From: Polynucleobacter sp. UK-Mo-2m-Kol15
GTDB lineage: Bacteria > Pseudomonadota > Gammaproteobacteria > Burkholderiales > Burkholderiaceae
NCBI RefSeq assembly: GCF_018881505.1
Contig: NZ_JACVQC010000001.1
Location: forward strand, 1,843,927 to 1,907,926
Direction of reading: 5' to 3'
Length of the DNA stretch: 64,000 nt
The notes under the pieces are model-generated. The model was not told where the DNA came from, did not search any database, and saw nothing but the letters and a program-made list of their open reading frames with translations. A program made the translations under genes and the position numbers. Below are positions 1-13,680 of the stretch, piece by piece. How positions within the stretch are numbered: the first letter of the stretch is position 1; each line of letters opens with the position of its first letter.

Positions 1-1
1 T

Positions 2-532
2 GATGAGCAGCACATTAGAGGCGCAATAGGACTTATGTTTATTGCAGGAGTTGATACAACATGGAGCATGATCGGCTCCAGCATATGGCACCTCGCAACC
101 CATCCAGATGATGTAAAAAAATTGATCCAGTCTCCAGAGCTCATTGATTCAGCTGTAGAAGAATTTCTGAGAGCCTATGCTCCAGTGACAATGGCACGCC
201 TGGTTACAGAAGATTTTGAATTTTTTAGCCACCAACTTAAAAAAGATGATTGGATATTGGTTCCTTATCCTGCCGCCAACAGAGACCCAGCAGCATTTGA
301 GAATGCTGATAGTGTTCAGCTAGATAGGAGGATTAATCGTCATGCCGCATTTGGGCTTGGTATTCACCGCTGCATTGGATCAAATTTAGCGCGTCTAGAA
401 TTGAAAATCGCTATTGAAGAGTTCATTAAACGCTTCCCCGAATTCACATTAGCCAACCCATCTGAAGTCAAATGGAGTTCAGGTCAAATCAGGGGACCAA
501 GAAAGTTAGATATTGCAATTCCAAGTCACTAA
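2..532 (+). CDS. Cytochrome P450, C-terminal part (5' end outside window)
   Basis: The reading frame is open from the first bases, so this is the C-terminal 176 residues of a longer gene. Three P450 hallmarks are visible in order: the I-helix oxygen-activation motif AGVDTT (fragment residues 15-20), the K-helix ExxR (EFLR, about residues 54-57), and the heme-thiolate loop FGLGIHRCIG with its cysteine near nt 371. The protein ends about 50 residues after the heme loop, as normal bacterial P450s do. The family inserts one oxygen atom into a small organic substrate using electrons from a ferredoxin or similar partner. The substrate cannot be told from this fragment, and no redox partner is visible downstream. 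Confidence 0.95.
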   Translation, partial: DEQHIRGAIGLMFIAGVDTTWSMIGSSIWHLATHPDDVKKLIQSPELIDSAVEEFLRAYAPVTMARLVTEDFEFFSHQLKKDDWILVPYPAANRDPAAFENADSVQLDRRINRHAAFGLGIHRCIGSNLARLELKIAIEEFIKRFPEFTLANPSEVKWSSGQIRGPRKLDIAIPSH

Positions 533-562
533 TCAACCCGGTTGGCTACCACCTGCAATTGG

Positions 563-1414
563 CTATTCATCATCTGAGGTTTTTGCTGGCCCTAACTCCA
601 CCGGCAGCGGTTTTCCATCTTCATCAAGCTCTATGGCATAAACCATGTTTGGATACATCTCTATTGGGAAAGCGATTCGGTAACCCACTAACCATACTTG
701 AAACTTTTTACCTTCTTTAAGTATAGTTTTCAGTCTTTGAGAGTTAACTTTGGCTAACCACCATGCATCCTTGTTAACAAACTGCCTAAAGTCATTAGGC
801 CCATCAAAACCTTTAGCCAAAATCACATATGAGGCATCCCCAGCTGTAGCAATATTATCTCTAATGGAGTTAATCGCAACGATCTCTACCTCCTGAGGAC
901 GGGGGATAATAAAACCGAGTGGTCCAAGCACTAAAAAGAAAGGGATAACCAATACGATCACCTTTCTGGCAAATGTTAGCTCCCAGAAAGTGAAGATACT
1001 CGACTGAATAATAATAATGGTTTTGCGTACCTCAATTAAAAACTCTCCAATAACCATAAAGTAAGTGTATTTCCAGAAAGACTTGAAGAAAAGGTTACTC
1101 TCTTGCGCCTTATATAAAGCTTCAAAAGGAAGGCCGGATGCGACGCCCAGAGGAATAGTCAAGAAGCGGAGCAACATTCGCATGGTTGTTAATACCTTCT
1201 CTAGGAACCAAATCCAAAACCTAAATATGGCAATAAACACATAGACTATAAAAAGAAGAATGCGGAGAGTTAAAAACAAATCCCAAAAAATACGGAAAAT
1301 ACTTTTAAAGAAATTGATAAACTTGGCAAAAGAACTTGACGCCAAAGCTTCCCCCTTAGAGAGCTGGCTAGTTTTTTCTGGCGGGGGAAGCTTGGGAGGG
1401 TTAGATTGGGACAT
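563..1414 (-). CDS. Uncharacterised membrane protein with DUF1523-like C-terminal part
   Basis: The protein has 283 residues. A Pro/Ser-rich N-terminus is followed by several hydrophobic, aromatic-rich stretches (about residues 33-70, 80-95, 118-140 and 150-170), then a soluble C-terminal half. That half ends with a pattern (VWLVGYRIAFPIEMYPNMV) reminiscent of the DUF1523 family, where a similar Trp/Phe-rich strand closes the domain; I hold this match only loosely. It converges on the P450 gene with a 30-bp gap. The next minus-strand gene upstream is followed by its own terminator, so this gene probably has a separate promoter. The function is unknown. Confidence 0.7.
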   Translation of the reverse strand: MSQSNPPKLPPPEKTSQLSKGEALASSSFAKFINFFKSIFRIFWDLFLTLRILLFIVYVFIAIFRFWIWFLEKVLTTMRMLLRFLTIPLGVASGLPFEALYKAQESNLFFKSFWKYTYFMVIGEFLIEVRKTIIIIQSSIFTFWELTFARKVIVLVIPFFLVLGPLGFIIPRPQEVEIVAINSIRDNIATAGDASYVILAKGFDGPNDFRQFVNKDAWWLAKVNSQRLKTILKEGKKFQVWLVGYRIAFPIEMYPNMVYAIELDEDGKPLPVELGPAKTSDDE

Positions 1415-1453
1415 AAACCCTGGAGTTCAATTTTAAAAGTAAAGAGTCAACAA

Positions 1454-1474
1454 CAAAAAAGGCACAAAGTGCCT
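1454..1474 (-). terminator. Rho-independent terminator
   Basis: The inverted repeat AGGCAC-AAA-GTGCCT (1460-1474) is followed, reading on the minus strand, by a run of six or more T. It lies 25 bp after the stop of the small gene at 1500-1760 and should end that transcript. Confidence 0.8.
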
Positions 1475-1499
1475 CTTCTGAATTGATTAACAAACGCTA

Positions 1500-1760
1500 T
1501 TACTTCTTAAGGTCTTTTAATTCGGAACGTAAACCATGAATTTCGCGTTCTAAATTTTTCTCGCGACCTTCAATTGCTTCTTCACGAATCTTTTTAGCTT
1601 CTTCAACACCTTCAGACCATACGGTTTGGGAAAATTCTTTTGCAGACAAAGCAGCACTCACTGTACCAACCAACAGTGGGCGAATTACCTTAGGAATAAT
1701 AACAGTAGAAACTGCACCCAGTACAAAAGTAAACAGGGGCTTAGAAGCCAATTGAATCAT
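1500..1760 (-). CDS. Small membrane-anchored protein with charged helical tail
   Basis: The frame is open further upstream, but the ATG at 1760 is preceded by GGGAG at good spacing and gives an 86-residue protein. Residues 1-35 are hydrophobic and should form one or two membrane helices. Residues 40-86 are Glu/Lys/Arg-rich with heptad-like spacing and end in a predicted amphipathic or coiled-coil helix. The architecture matches the divergent gene at 1910 (hydrophobic anchor plus charged helix), although the sequences are not close. It recalls the DUF5132 type of small protein, but I cannot confirm that. It has its own terminator. The function is unknown. Confidence 0.7.
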   Translation of the reverse strand: MIQLASKPLFTFVLGAVSTVIIPKVIRPLLVGTVSAALSAKEFSQTVWSEGVEEAKKIREEAIEGREKNLEREIHGLRSELKDLKK

Positions 1761-1846
1761 GAATATCTCCCTTAAAGTTGCAGTTTTTGACCTAAAATAG
1801 CTGTAAAAAAATACCGTATCAGTATATAGTAACAGCCATAGAGAGA

Positions 1847-1866
1847 GCAAATTTAACTAAATTTGC
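1847..1866. promoter_or_regulatory. Palindrome between divergent small genes, candidate operator
   Basis: GCAAATTT and AAATTTGC are perfect 8-bp inverted arms around a 4-bp spacer, with partly matching GAGA/TCTC flanks. They sit in the 149-bp divergent region between the minus gene starting at 1760 and the plus gene starting at 1910. No T-run follows on either strand, so an operator is more likely than a terminator. The cognate regulator is not identifiable. Confidence 0.45.
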
Positions 1867-1909
1867 GTCTCACAATGTGCCTTATTAACCTCTCAAAACT
1901 TAGACCACT

Positions 1910-2152
1910 ATGCTTATTGCAGTCATTTCTTTCCTAGCCGGCCTATTTTTTGCGCCAATTTTGCGCCCTTTAATTAAGCCTTTTTTCATTGAAATCATTA
2001 AATTTTCTTACTCCGCTGTGGAGGAAGCTAAAAAGGCAACGGCCAAAGCGAAGGAAGATTTGGCCGATGCTGTCGCCACTGCTGAGCGTGGAATAGTCGA
2101 AGAGGCAAAAAACAAAGAGGGTGAAGAAAATACCCCTCCCAAGCATCACTAA
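1910..2152 (+). CDS. Small membrane-anchored protein with charged helical tail
   Basis: The protein has 80 residues. Residues 1-30 form a hydrophobic anchor with prolines (FFAPILRPLIKPFF). Residues 35-70 are Ala/Lys/Glu-rich and should form a long amphipathic helix, and the tail ends with two histidines. The design parallels the divergent protein at 1500-1760. It is followed after 26 bp by the ParA-like gene on the same strand, so the two may be co-transcribed. The ribosome binding site is weak. The function is unknown; a membrane-tethered adaptor is only a guess from shape. Confidence 0.65.
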   Translation: MLIAVISFLAGLFFAPILRPLIKPFFIEIIKFSYSAVEEAKKATAKAKEDLADAVATAERGIVEEAKNKEGEENTPPKHH

Positions 2153-2178
2153 ATCACAAAGTATTGCAGCTGGCTCGC

Positions 2179-2973
2179 ATGAGAGTTATTAGTGTTGCCA
2201 ACCAAAAAGGGGGGTGCGCCAAGACTACAACAGCAGTTAATCTTGCTGCTTCCCTTGCTGAAACCAAAAAGAGGGTTTTGCTGATCGACCTGGACCCCCA
2301 GGCGAATGCATCCCAGTGGCTTGGAGCTAGTAACCCAGCCAAAACCTCTTTTTCGATATTCAGCTCAAAAATTCCTATTCAGGATCTTATTCAGCCCACC
2401 CAAGTGACAGATATCAACATCATTTCTGGTCATCAAGATTTAGCATCTGTAGAAAAAGTGGTTGCCAATGAACTAGGGGTCGACTTTTTACTGAAACGAC
2501 GCTTAAGGGACCTCAATCCCAAGGACTGGGATTTCATCATAATCGACACCCCACCAACCCTCGGCTTGCTAACAGTGAATGCGCTCACCAGCTCTGGCGA
2601 ACTATTAATCCCAGTAACAACACACATCATGACATTAACTGGTGTAGCGCAACTCATTAATAAATATAATGAGATTAAAGAAGTCTTAAATCCAGATCTG
2701 GAAATCCTTGGTTTTCTTCCATCACGCGTTGATACTAGAACTAAACACTCAAAAGAGATATTGCAGTCACTGATCGATAGATTTGGAAATAAAGTCTTGA
2801 AAAGCGTCATTCGCGAAAATATACGACTCGCGGAAGCCCCCTCTTTTAATGAAAATATATTAATTTATGATGGGCAATCAGGCGCAGCAAAGGATTATCG
2901 AGAATTAGCGCAAGAAGTAATTCAATTGGGGAAAAGTTATGCCAAGATCAAAAAAATCGACCATTCAGAATAA
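2179..2973 (+). CDS. ParA/MinD-family ATPase without an adjacent ParB
   Basis: The protein has 264 residues from the ATG at 2179; a TTG five codons earlier is also possible. It shows the deviant Walker A KGGCAKTT (residues 10-17) with both signature lysines, Walker A' LLIDLDPQANAS, and Walker B FIIIDTPPTLGLLT. Family members are nucleotide-switch ATPases that dimerise on DNA or membranes and position cargo such as plasmids, chromosomes or protein clusters. Chromosomal parA normally lies beside parB and rsmG; neither is here. The overlapping downstream gene encodes a membrane protein and the upstream gene a membrane-anchored mini-protein, which hints at a role at the membrane rather than plasmid partition. 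That role is inference. Confidence 0.9.
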   Translation: MRVISVANQKGGCAKTTTAVNLAASLAETKKRVLLIDLDPQANASQWLGASNPAKTSFSIFSSKIPIQDLIQPTQVTDINIISGHQDLASVEKVVANELGVDFLLKRRLRDLNPKDWDFIIIDTPPTLGLLTVNALTSSGELLIPVTTHIMTLTGVAQLINKYNEIKEVLNPDLEILGFLPSRVDTRTKHSKEILQSLIDRFGNKVLKSVIRENIRLAEAPSFNENILIYDGQSGAAKDYRELAQEVIQLGKSYAKIKKIDHSE

Positions 2974-3598
2974 CCCCTTAGAGCAAATTTCACCTATTGC
3001 TGATGTTGAGAAAATCAAAAATTCAATCGGTCCAAAAAAACAAAGTATTAATAAGAAATCTTCTGCTGCTAAAGATAAGGCACCACCCCCCGATAAGAGT
3101 CCCGAGAGAAAGAAGGTCTCTGCCACCAAGTCGACAATCACCATATCTGGCACCCCTAAACGCGGCTCCAATGAGATAGAGCGAGATTTACTTGCCTTGT
3201 CTACGATCAAAAAATGGTCTCGTCTAGCAAGCGCCTGTGCAATACCCCCAGTACCCCTACTTGCTACCGCTGCAAGCAGCGGTGTACAGATAAAGATGAT
3301 TAAAGATTTGTGCTCTATTTATGAGATACCCTTTCACAAGGAATTGGTTCAAGCGACCATCAGCAGTATCCTAGGCAGCGGAACCGCCTTATTTTCTCTA
3401 GGCTATCTTGCCAAGGAGTTGTTATATGGAATTCCTTATGCAGGAAACATTCTGTTGGTCCTTACGCAACCGGCTGCGATTTATAAATTAACAAGCAGCT
3501 TAGGAACTCTTTTCATGCGCCATTTCCAAAATCAAGGTGATCTCACTAATCTAGATATAAAAGAATCCAGGTTGGCGTTAAAAAATCAATTGCAATGA
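2939..3598 (+). CDS. DUF697-like membrane protein with basic disordered N-terminus
   Basis: The protein has 219 residues and overlaps the end of the ParA gene by 35 bp in another frame, with GGGG just upstream of its ATG. This indicates translational coupling. Residues 1-80 are Lys/Ser/Pro-rich and probably disordered. Residues 85-190 contain hydrophobic segments with a pattern (ALSTIKKWSRLASACAIPP, then GVQIKMIKDLCSIYEIP) resembling the DUF697/YcjF-type membrane domain, in which a similar motif precedes a Gly-rich hairpin. Homology is judged by eye only. Coupling to ParA suggests that the ATPase acts on or through this protein. Confidence 0.7.
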   Translation: MPRSKKSTIQNNPLEQISPIADVEKIKNSIGPKKQSINKKSSAAKDKAPPPDKSPERKKVSATKSTITISGTPKRGSNEIERDLLALSTIKKWSRLASACAIPPVPLLATAASSGVQIKMIKDLCSIYEIPFHKELVQATISSILGSGTALFSLGYLAKELLYGIPYAGNILLVLTQPAAIYKLTSSLGTLFMRHFQNQGDLTNLDIKESRLALKNQLQ

Positions 3599-3739
3599 GA
3601 TCGCCTGCTCCTTAAACCCCTAAGAGCTGAAGATATTAGCAATATCAATTTTTTCAAAATGCTATGTAACGGAAAAAAACTAGCGTAAGTACTTGTGAGA
3701 TCTAGAAATCCATCTTATATTGAATTTAGTTGAGTAAAT

Positions 3740-4546
3740 TTAAAAAATTTTTCTGAGGGCGATTAATTCAATCTCAAAATCACCTAAATTAACCTTGCCC
3801 AACCTTGGAAACTCGAGTCCAAGAATAATAAAAATTGTTCCCGTCATTAAGATGGTGAACATAATGGTGAGCAGCCAATCTCTTTGATTTTGGATTCCCA
3901 AATTGTAGCCAGCAACTAAAGATCCGACCATACATAAAAGAATTAATGCCTGAAAAACAATGCGTGGAGGATGAAATTTGATCGCTAAGCGCTGATTTTC
4001 TGAGGCAGTAAACATATCAGATAATTCGGGCAAGATTTGCGCAGCAACTAATTTCTGGGGAAATGGTGTTTCACTGACTGCAAGCACAACCTCTTTCCAT
4101 ATTTGACTAGCAATCGCATTATGTACATCAATCCGAGACCTTAACTCTTTCTCGGATAAATCACCTTGTGATTGATATAGATTAATTCGGGTATCTAGGT
4201 ATTCTCTAAAAAGCTCTCGAATCTTAGGCTGGTCTTTTGTCGCTAGAAGATCAATGGACTGATATGCCGTTCCTAGGGAACTAACTTCCTGAACAATGAG
4301 TTGTCGTCGGTGATCAAAACGATCAGAGGCGCCAGAAAAAGTAATGGCAACTAACAGGGCTAACAAACCAAAAATAGACGCCAAGAATGTATCGCTCGAA
4401 TCTGCTTTTTGAATATGGTATTTTGAAACGAGAAAAGTTCCAGTACGCCACCCTATTTCTACCATCAATAACATACACAGCAATAATACCCAGAACATCA
4501 TATTGGATGTCAGAAGATATATGATCAGGTCTTCATTAAATAGCAT
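3740..4546 (-). CDS. DUF4239 (bestrophin-like) membrane protein
   Basis: The protein has 268 residues. Two hydrophobic helices at the N-terminus (about 12-35 and 52-72) are followed by the family-typical stretch GLLALLVAITFSGASDRFD and RRQLIVQEVSSLGTAYQ. A soluble helical middle follows, then two more helices near residues 195-250. This layout and the conserved segment match DUF4239, a family of unknown function compared with bestrophin channels. It converges with the plus-strand gene ending at 3598 and has no operon partner. A channel or transport role is not proven. Confidence 0.8.
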   Translation of the reverse strand: MLFNEDLIIYLLTSNMMFWVLLLCMLLMVEIGWRTGTFLVSKYHIQKADSSDTFLASIFGLLALLVAITFSGASDRFDHRRQLIVQEVSSLGTAYQSIDLLATKDQPKIRELFREYLDTRINLYQSQGDLSEKELRSRIDVHNAIASQIWKEVVLAVSETPFPQKLVAAQILPELSDMFTASENQRLAIKFHPPRIVFQALILLCMVGSLVAGYNLGIQNQRDWLLTIMFTILMTGTIFIILGLEFPRLGKVNLGDFEIELIALRKIF

Positions 4547-4996
4547 GGTTTGATAGGCTCACATTTTGAAAGGGGCGCCACAATCACATTGAATAAGATA
4601 GTAGGCCTCACCCGTAATTAAAACACCCCATAGATTTTATAAAGGTTCAGCGAGCTACTACTAAAGCAATATCACTATAAACCTTAATAATTATCATTAG
4701 ATTTCTAATGATTTATCAGTGTAGAGCCTATCAAGTAAACCGTTTAATCAACTTTATAGGTTAGTAGATGAACTACAGCATTGTTTAATATAGGATTTTG
4801 GCCTGCCCAGCACGATTCCAACGTGGGCGGCCTACGCCTTAGAGGGGCGCAATTTCAAAACTAACTCAAAAATCTCTTAAAGGGCCGTAACGGACTATCT
4901 GCGCCAAAAAGAAAAACTGTCCTTAGATGGTTTTTGGTAAGGATTTTAGTAACATTGGTGTTGTATCTGTTCAAACCCTTTTAATACCTATTGACT
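4547..4996. other. 450-bp gap with inverted repeats and no convincing gene
   Basis: I see no reading frame with a plausible ribosome binding site. The stretch holds a perfect 9-bp palindrome at 4693-4712. It also holds a GC-rich imperfect hairpin at about 4800-4832, with GGCC and GCCCA arms pairing to TGGGC and GGCC, and distant GGCGCA/TGCGCC arms near 4845 and 4916. These could belong to an unannotated small RNA or a decayed element. No T-rich terminator follows the hairpins, and no copy of the neighbouring tRNA 3' end was seen. Confidence 0.4.
4693..4712. repeat. Perfect 9-bp inverted repeat
   Basis: ATCATTAGA and TCTAATGAT are separated by TT, giving a nearly continuous 20-bp palindrome. 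It lies in the AT-rich gene-free region about 150 bp upstream of the DUF4239 gene start, with no T-run after it. It could be an operator, but the regulator is unknown. Confidence 0.5.
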
Positions 4997-5086
<90 letters not shown>

Positions 5087-5218
5087 GTGACTTTAGGCCG
5101 ATTTGATTACTATTTATCGGCCGCTTGACGATGTATGGACATTTATGAAGATTCCATAACCGCAAATACAAAGTAGCCTCACATCATAAACGATGAAAGG
5201 CTGTAGGGAATTTAGAGG

Positions 5219-6169
5219 CTAGCCAATAAAGGATCGAATCGCTTTATAAATTAAATCCGGGCGCTCTTCTTGTGGGTAATGCCCTGTGGGAATATCAGTC
5301 CCCTCAAGATCATCGGCCCACTTAGCCCAAGCTGCTATTGGCGTAAAGTGTCTTCCGCAATGGCTATTGCTTCCCCATAGAACCATGACTGGGCAAGCAA
5401 TTTTCTTGTTATTTGCAAGATCGGCAGTATCCATTTCTAGATCGACAGATACCGTAGCGCGATAGTCCTCACAGATAGCATGAATTTGCTCAGGAGTAGT
5501 ACAGCGAGCGTATTCAGCCAATGCTTCAGGAGCAAATATTTTTAAACCAACACCTTTTTTATTGAGCTTATAGTTGATGTAGTAATCCAAATCACCACAT
5601 ATCAAGCGCTCAGGAAAGGGCTCCTTTTGCGCCATAAAAAACCAGTGATAGGATTCCAGTCCCCAACCCATTGTTACCTTGGTCAACACTTCATGCGTTG
5701 GCACGATGTCCAAGGGGATAAATTTAGTCACAGTTTCAGGATGATCTAAGCACATCCTGAAGCCCACACGCGCACCCCGATCATGCCCAACAACGGGAAA
5801 TTTTGTGAAGCCTAACTGAGCCATCACCTTAACAGCATCATTAGCCATCGAACGAAACGAATATGCTGAGTGATCGCCACCACCCAAAGGCTTATCGCTA
5901 TCACCATAACCACGTAGGTCAACTGCAACCACCGTATAGTGCTTAGCCAAGGTAGGCGCCACCTTATGCCAGGTCACATGGGTTAGTGGATTTCCATGAA
6001 TTAGTAAGAGAGGAGGACCGCTACCGCCAATAACGCCATTGATATTGACGCCGTCACCTGGCAATTTAAATGGTTTGAAGCCTTCCATGAGCTTGGCATT
6101 ATGCGGAATGAGCGTATCGAACTCCAAGGATTCAACATCAGCAGGCGTATGAATTCTCTTTCTAGTCAT
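5219..6169 (-). CDS. Alpha/beta hydrolase, haloacetate dehalogenase-like
   Basis: The protein has 316 residues with an alpha/beta-hydrolase fold and an aspartate nucleophile. The oxyanion-hole motif HGNP is at residues 58-61. The nucleophile elbow GHDRGAR gives Asp130, Arg131 and Arg134, the same triad spacing as fluoroacetate dehalogenase Asp110/Arg111/Arg114. Asp154 (LDIVPT) and His297 (TGHYP) complete the catalytic set, and His175-Trp176 matches the halide-binding pair of that enzyme. The predicted reaction is hydrolytic cleavage of a C-halogen bond in a short haloacid, although epoxide hydrolases share much of this. It begins 9 bp after the PdxA-like gene, in the same operon. Confidence 0.85.
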   Translation of the reverse strand: MTRKRIHTPADVESLEFDTLIPHNAKLMEGFKPFKLPGDGVNINGVIGGSGPPLLLIHGNPLTHVTWHKVAPTLAKHYTVVAVDLRGYGDSDKPLGGGDHSAYSFRSMANDAVKVMAQLGFTKFPVVGHDRGARVGFRMCLDHPETVTKFIPLDIVPTHEVLTKVTMGWGLESYHWFFMAQKEPFPERLICGDLDYYINYKLNKKGVGLKIFAPEALAEYARCTTPEQIHAICEDYRATVSVDLEMDTADLANNKKIACPVMVLWGSNSHCGRHFTPIAAWAKWADDLEGTDIPTGHYPQEERPDLIYKAIRSFIG

Positions 6170-6178
6170 AAGGCCTCC

Positions 6179-7186
6179 TTATTTATTTATTCTTGCAGTC
6201 GCAAGGTTTGTAATGACATCAAATGCCCTTTTCATTGCACCAACATCTGCAATGCCTTGTCCCACGATGTCATATGCAGTTCCATGGGAAGGTGTTGTAT
6301 ACAGCGTTTTAAGACCACCCGTTAGTGTGACGCCTTCACTAAAGCCAAGAAGCTTCGTAGCTATCTGGCCTTGATCATGGTACATAATCACAACCGCATC
6401 AAAATCACCAGCACGTGCCTTTAAGAAAACTGTATCTGATGGGAATGGGCCTTCGCATGGCAGGCCTTCTGCACGCAAACGATCTAATGTAGGTCGAATG
6501 ATTTCAATCTCTTCAGAACCAAATAGGCCACCCTCTCCATTATGTGGATTTAAGGCAGCTACTCCAATTCGGGGATGTGTCTTGCCAAGACCACGCATGG
6601 TCTCGTGAGCCAATCGCAATGCACCCTCGATTCTTTCGGGGATGACCATATCTACTGCTTGACGAAGACTCACATGAGAGGTGACTCGGAAGGTACAGAA
6701 CAGCTTAATTAGATTGACTTCACCGTAATAGCCCTCATGACCATTCCAATTGGCAAACATTTCATGCTCATCTCGATACTTCCATCCACCTTTATTCAAT
6801 GCGCCCTTATTAAGAGGCGCAAAGCAGACTGCATCCATTTTTCCGGCATGAACCATATCCGTCATGACTTTAAGTGTTTCTCCAGTCAATCGCCCAGACT
6901 CAATCGATGTCTGGCCACGAGGAATCTCGGCTGGATTAATATTTTTTAGGTCCAAAAACTGTATGCCAGGCTTTGACCAATCAGCAGAATCTATATCGTT
7001 GACGACATTAACGGTCAACTTGATCTTGGCATCAGCCATACCAATTTCTAAGACCCTCAAGTCTCCGACAACAAATACTCTGGCTTGCTCGTGCGTCTCA
7101 GGTTTTGCAAGTAACTTAACTGCCACCTCGGGACCAATCCCCGTTACGTCACCCAGCATTAGACCAACAATTGGTTTTTGACTCAT
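6179..7186 (-). CDS. pdxA: PdxA-family 4-hydroxythreonine-4-phosphate dehydrogenase-like (PdxA2 type)
   Basis: The protein has 335 residues from the ATG at 7186, which follows AAAGGG at good spacing; the frame extends 10 codons further without a better start. The family opening GDVTGIGPE (12-20) is present, as are the three metal-binding histidines (His171, PH215NGE, YH270DQGQ). The segment APLNKGALN resembles the PdxA2/DenD branch rather than canonical PdxA. Canonical PdxA oxidises 4-phosphohydroxy-L-threonine in pyridoxal phosphate synthesis, while PdxA2-type enzymes oxidise other sugar-acid phosphates in catabolism. The neighbours (hydrolase, divergent LysR) favour a catabolic role. Confidence 0.85.
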   Translation of the reverse strand: MSQKPIVGLMLGDVTGIGPEVAVKLLAKPETHEQARVFVVGDLRVLEIGMADAKIKLTVNVVNDIDSADWSKPGIQFLDLKNINPAEIPRGQTSIESGRLTGETLKVMTDMVHAGKMDAVCFAPLNKGALNKGGWKYRDEHEMFANWNGHEGYYGEVNLIKLFCTFRVTSHVSLRQAVDMVIPERIEGALRLAHETMRGLGKTHPRIGVAALNPHNGEGGLFGSEEIEIIRPTLDRLRAEGLPCEGPFPSDTVFLKARAGDFDAVVIMYHDQGQIATKLLGFSEGVTLTGGLKTLYTTPSHGTAYDIVGQGIADVGAMKRAFDVITNLATARINK

Positions 7187-7328
7187 GCAATACCCTTTAA
7201 TGAAATAGTGATTCAAATGCGTTTTATGCCTATCTAAGCATATTTGCTTACGCTTTTTTTGATAGTAACTGAAGAAATTGGGTTTATAGTTAACATTTAT
7301 TCATAACTTTAGTTACTTTAAGTTAATT
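7187..7328. promoter_or_regulatory. Divergent promoter region of pdxA-like operon and lysR
   Basis: This 142-bp AT-rich spacer separates the pdxA-like gene from the lysR-type gene. It contains the inverted pair TAACT (7266-7270) and AGTTA (7288-7292) and a smaller AACTTTAGTT dyad just before the regulator ATG. LysR-type proteins usually bind such interrupted dyads between divergent genes, so this is the likely operator. The exact site is inferred. Confidence 0.45.
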
Positions 7329-9560
<2,232 letters not shown>

Positions 9561-10291
9561 TTAGGATGTATTAAATACTACTGTAGCTCTAGTTTAAGCG
9601 TAAGACTTCTGCTCCGGCAGGTGGAGTAAAACTAAAGCGGTTGGCGGGCAGGTTGACGTTGATCTGGATCTTATCCAAGGTGACCAAGACCACGCTTCCT
9701 AGACCATCTATCAGCTCTAGTGCTTTAGGTAGGCCATTGACCATTCCCACAGAGATCTTGGTATACGGCAAGTCATTGCCATTTTTTGTATTGGGACTTT
9801 TCTTTGGTGCAAGGCTAACCCATTTCATACCCAGGCGATCTTCGCCCTCAAGCAAATCAAAATGCTGATCCAGGGAGGTCTCTCCAAACAGGATTGCAGC
9901 TGGAGTAGCTGCTAAGGCTTGGCCGGCAGGCCGAAAAGTTGCTTGATTTAAATCCTTATCCCACAAAATAAGTTGTTTGCCATCAGCAATGAGTTTTTGC
10001 TCGTACGGCTTTTGGGTATCCCAAATAAATCGGCCTGGACGCTGAAACACAAAACGTCCCTGGGTTTGGCGAACTACTTTTAAACCTTTATCTTGAGGTT
10101 CATTTGCTTTGGGTGCACGCAATTGCTGCTGCACAAACTCACCCTCAGCAGTTTTGGAGTTGCGTACAAACTGACGTAACTGCTCTGCCCCACTTTCGCC
10201 TTGAGCAAGTACAGAACTTGCAAATGAAAGAGGTGTCAGGCTAATGAGGATTGCTGATACTACTGAGAAAAATCTGTACAAGTGGATCGCC

Positions 10292-13600
<3,309 letters not shown>

Positions 13601-13625
13601 TACAAACTCAGTCGAGAGATCAAAT

Positions 13626-13656
13626 AAAAATGCCTAGCAATGCTAGGCATTTTTTT
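13626..13656. terminator. Bidirectional rho-independent terminator between trxB and hppA
   Basis: A perfect 9-bp stem ATGCCTAGC/GCTAGGCAT with loop AAT (13630-13650) is flanked by A-rich sequence on the left and a run of seven T on the right. It lies between the convergent trxB and hppA stops and can serve both strands. Confidence 0.93.
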
Positions 13657-13680
13657 CTTACATTTTATTCCTCTACATTG

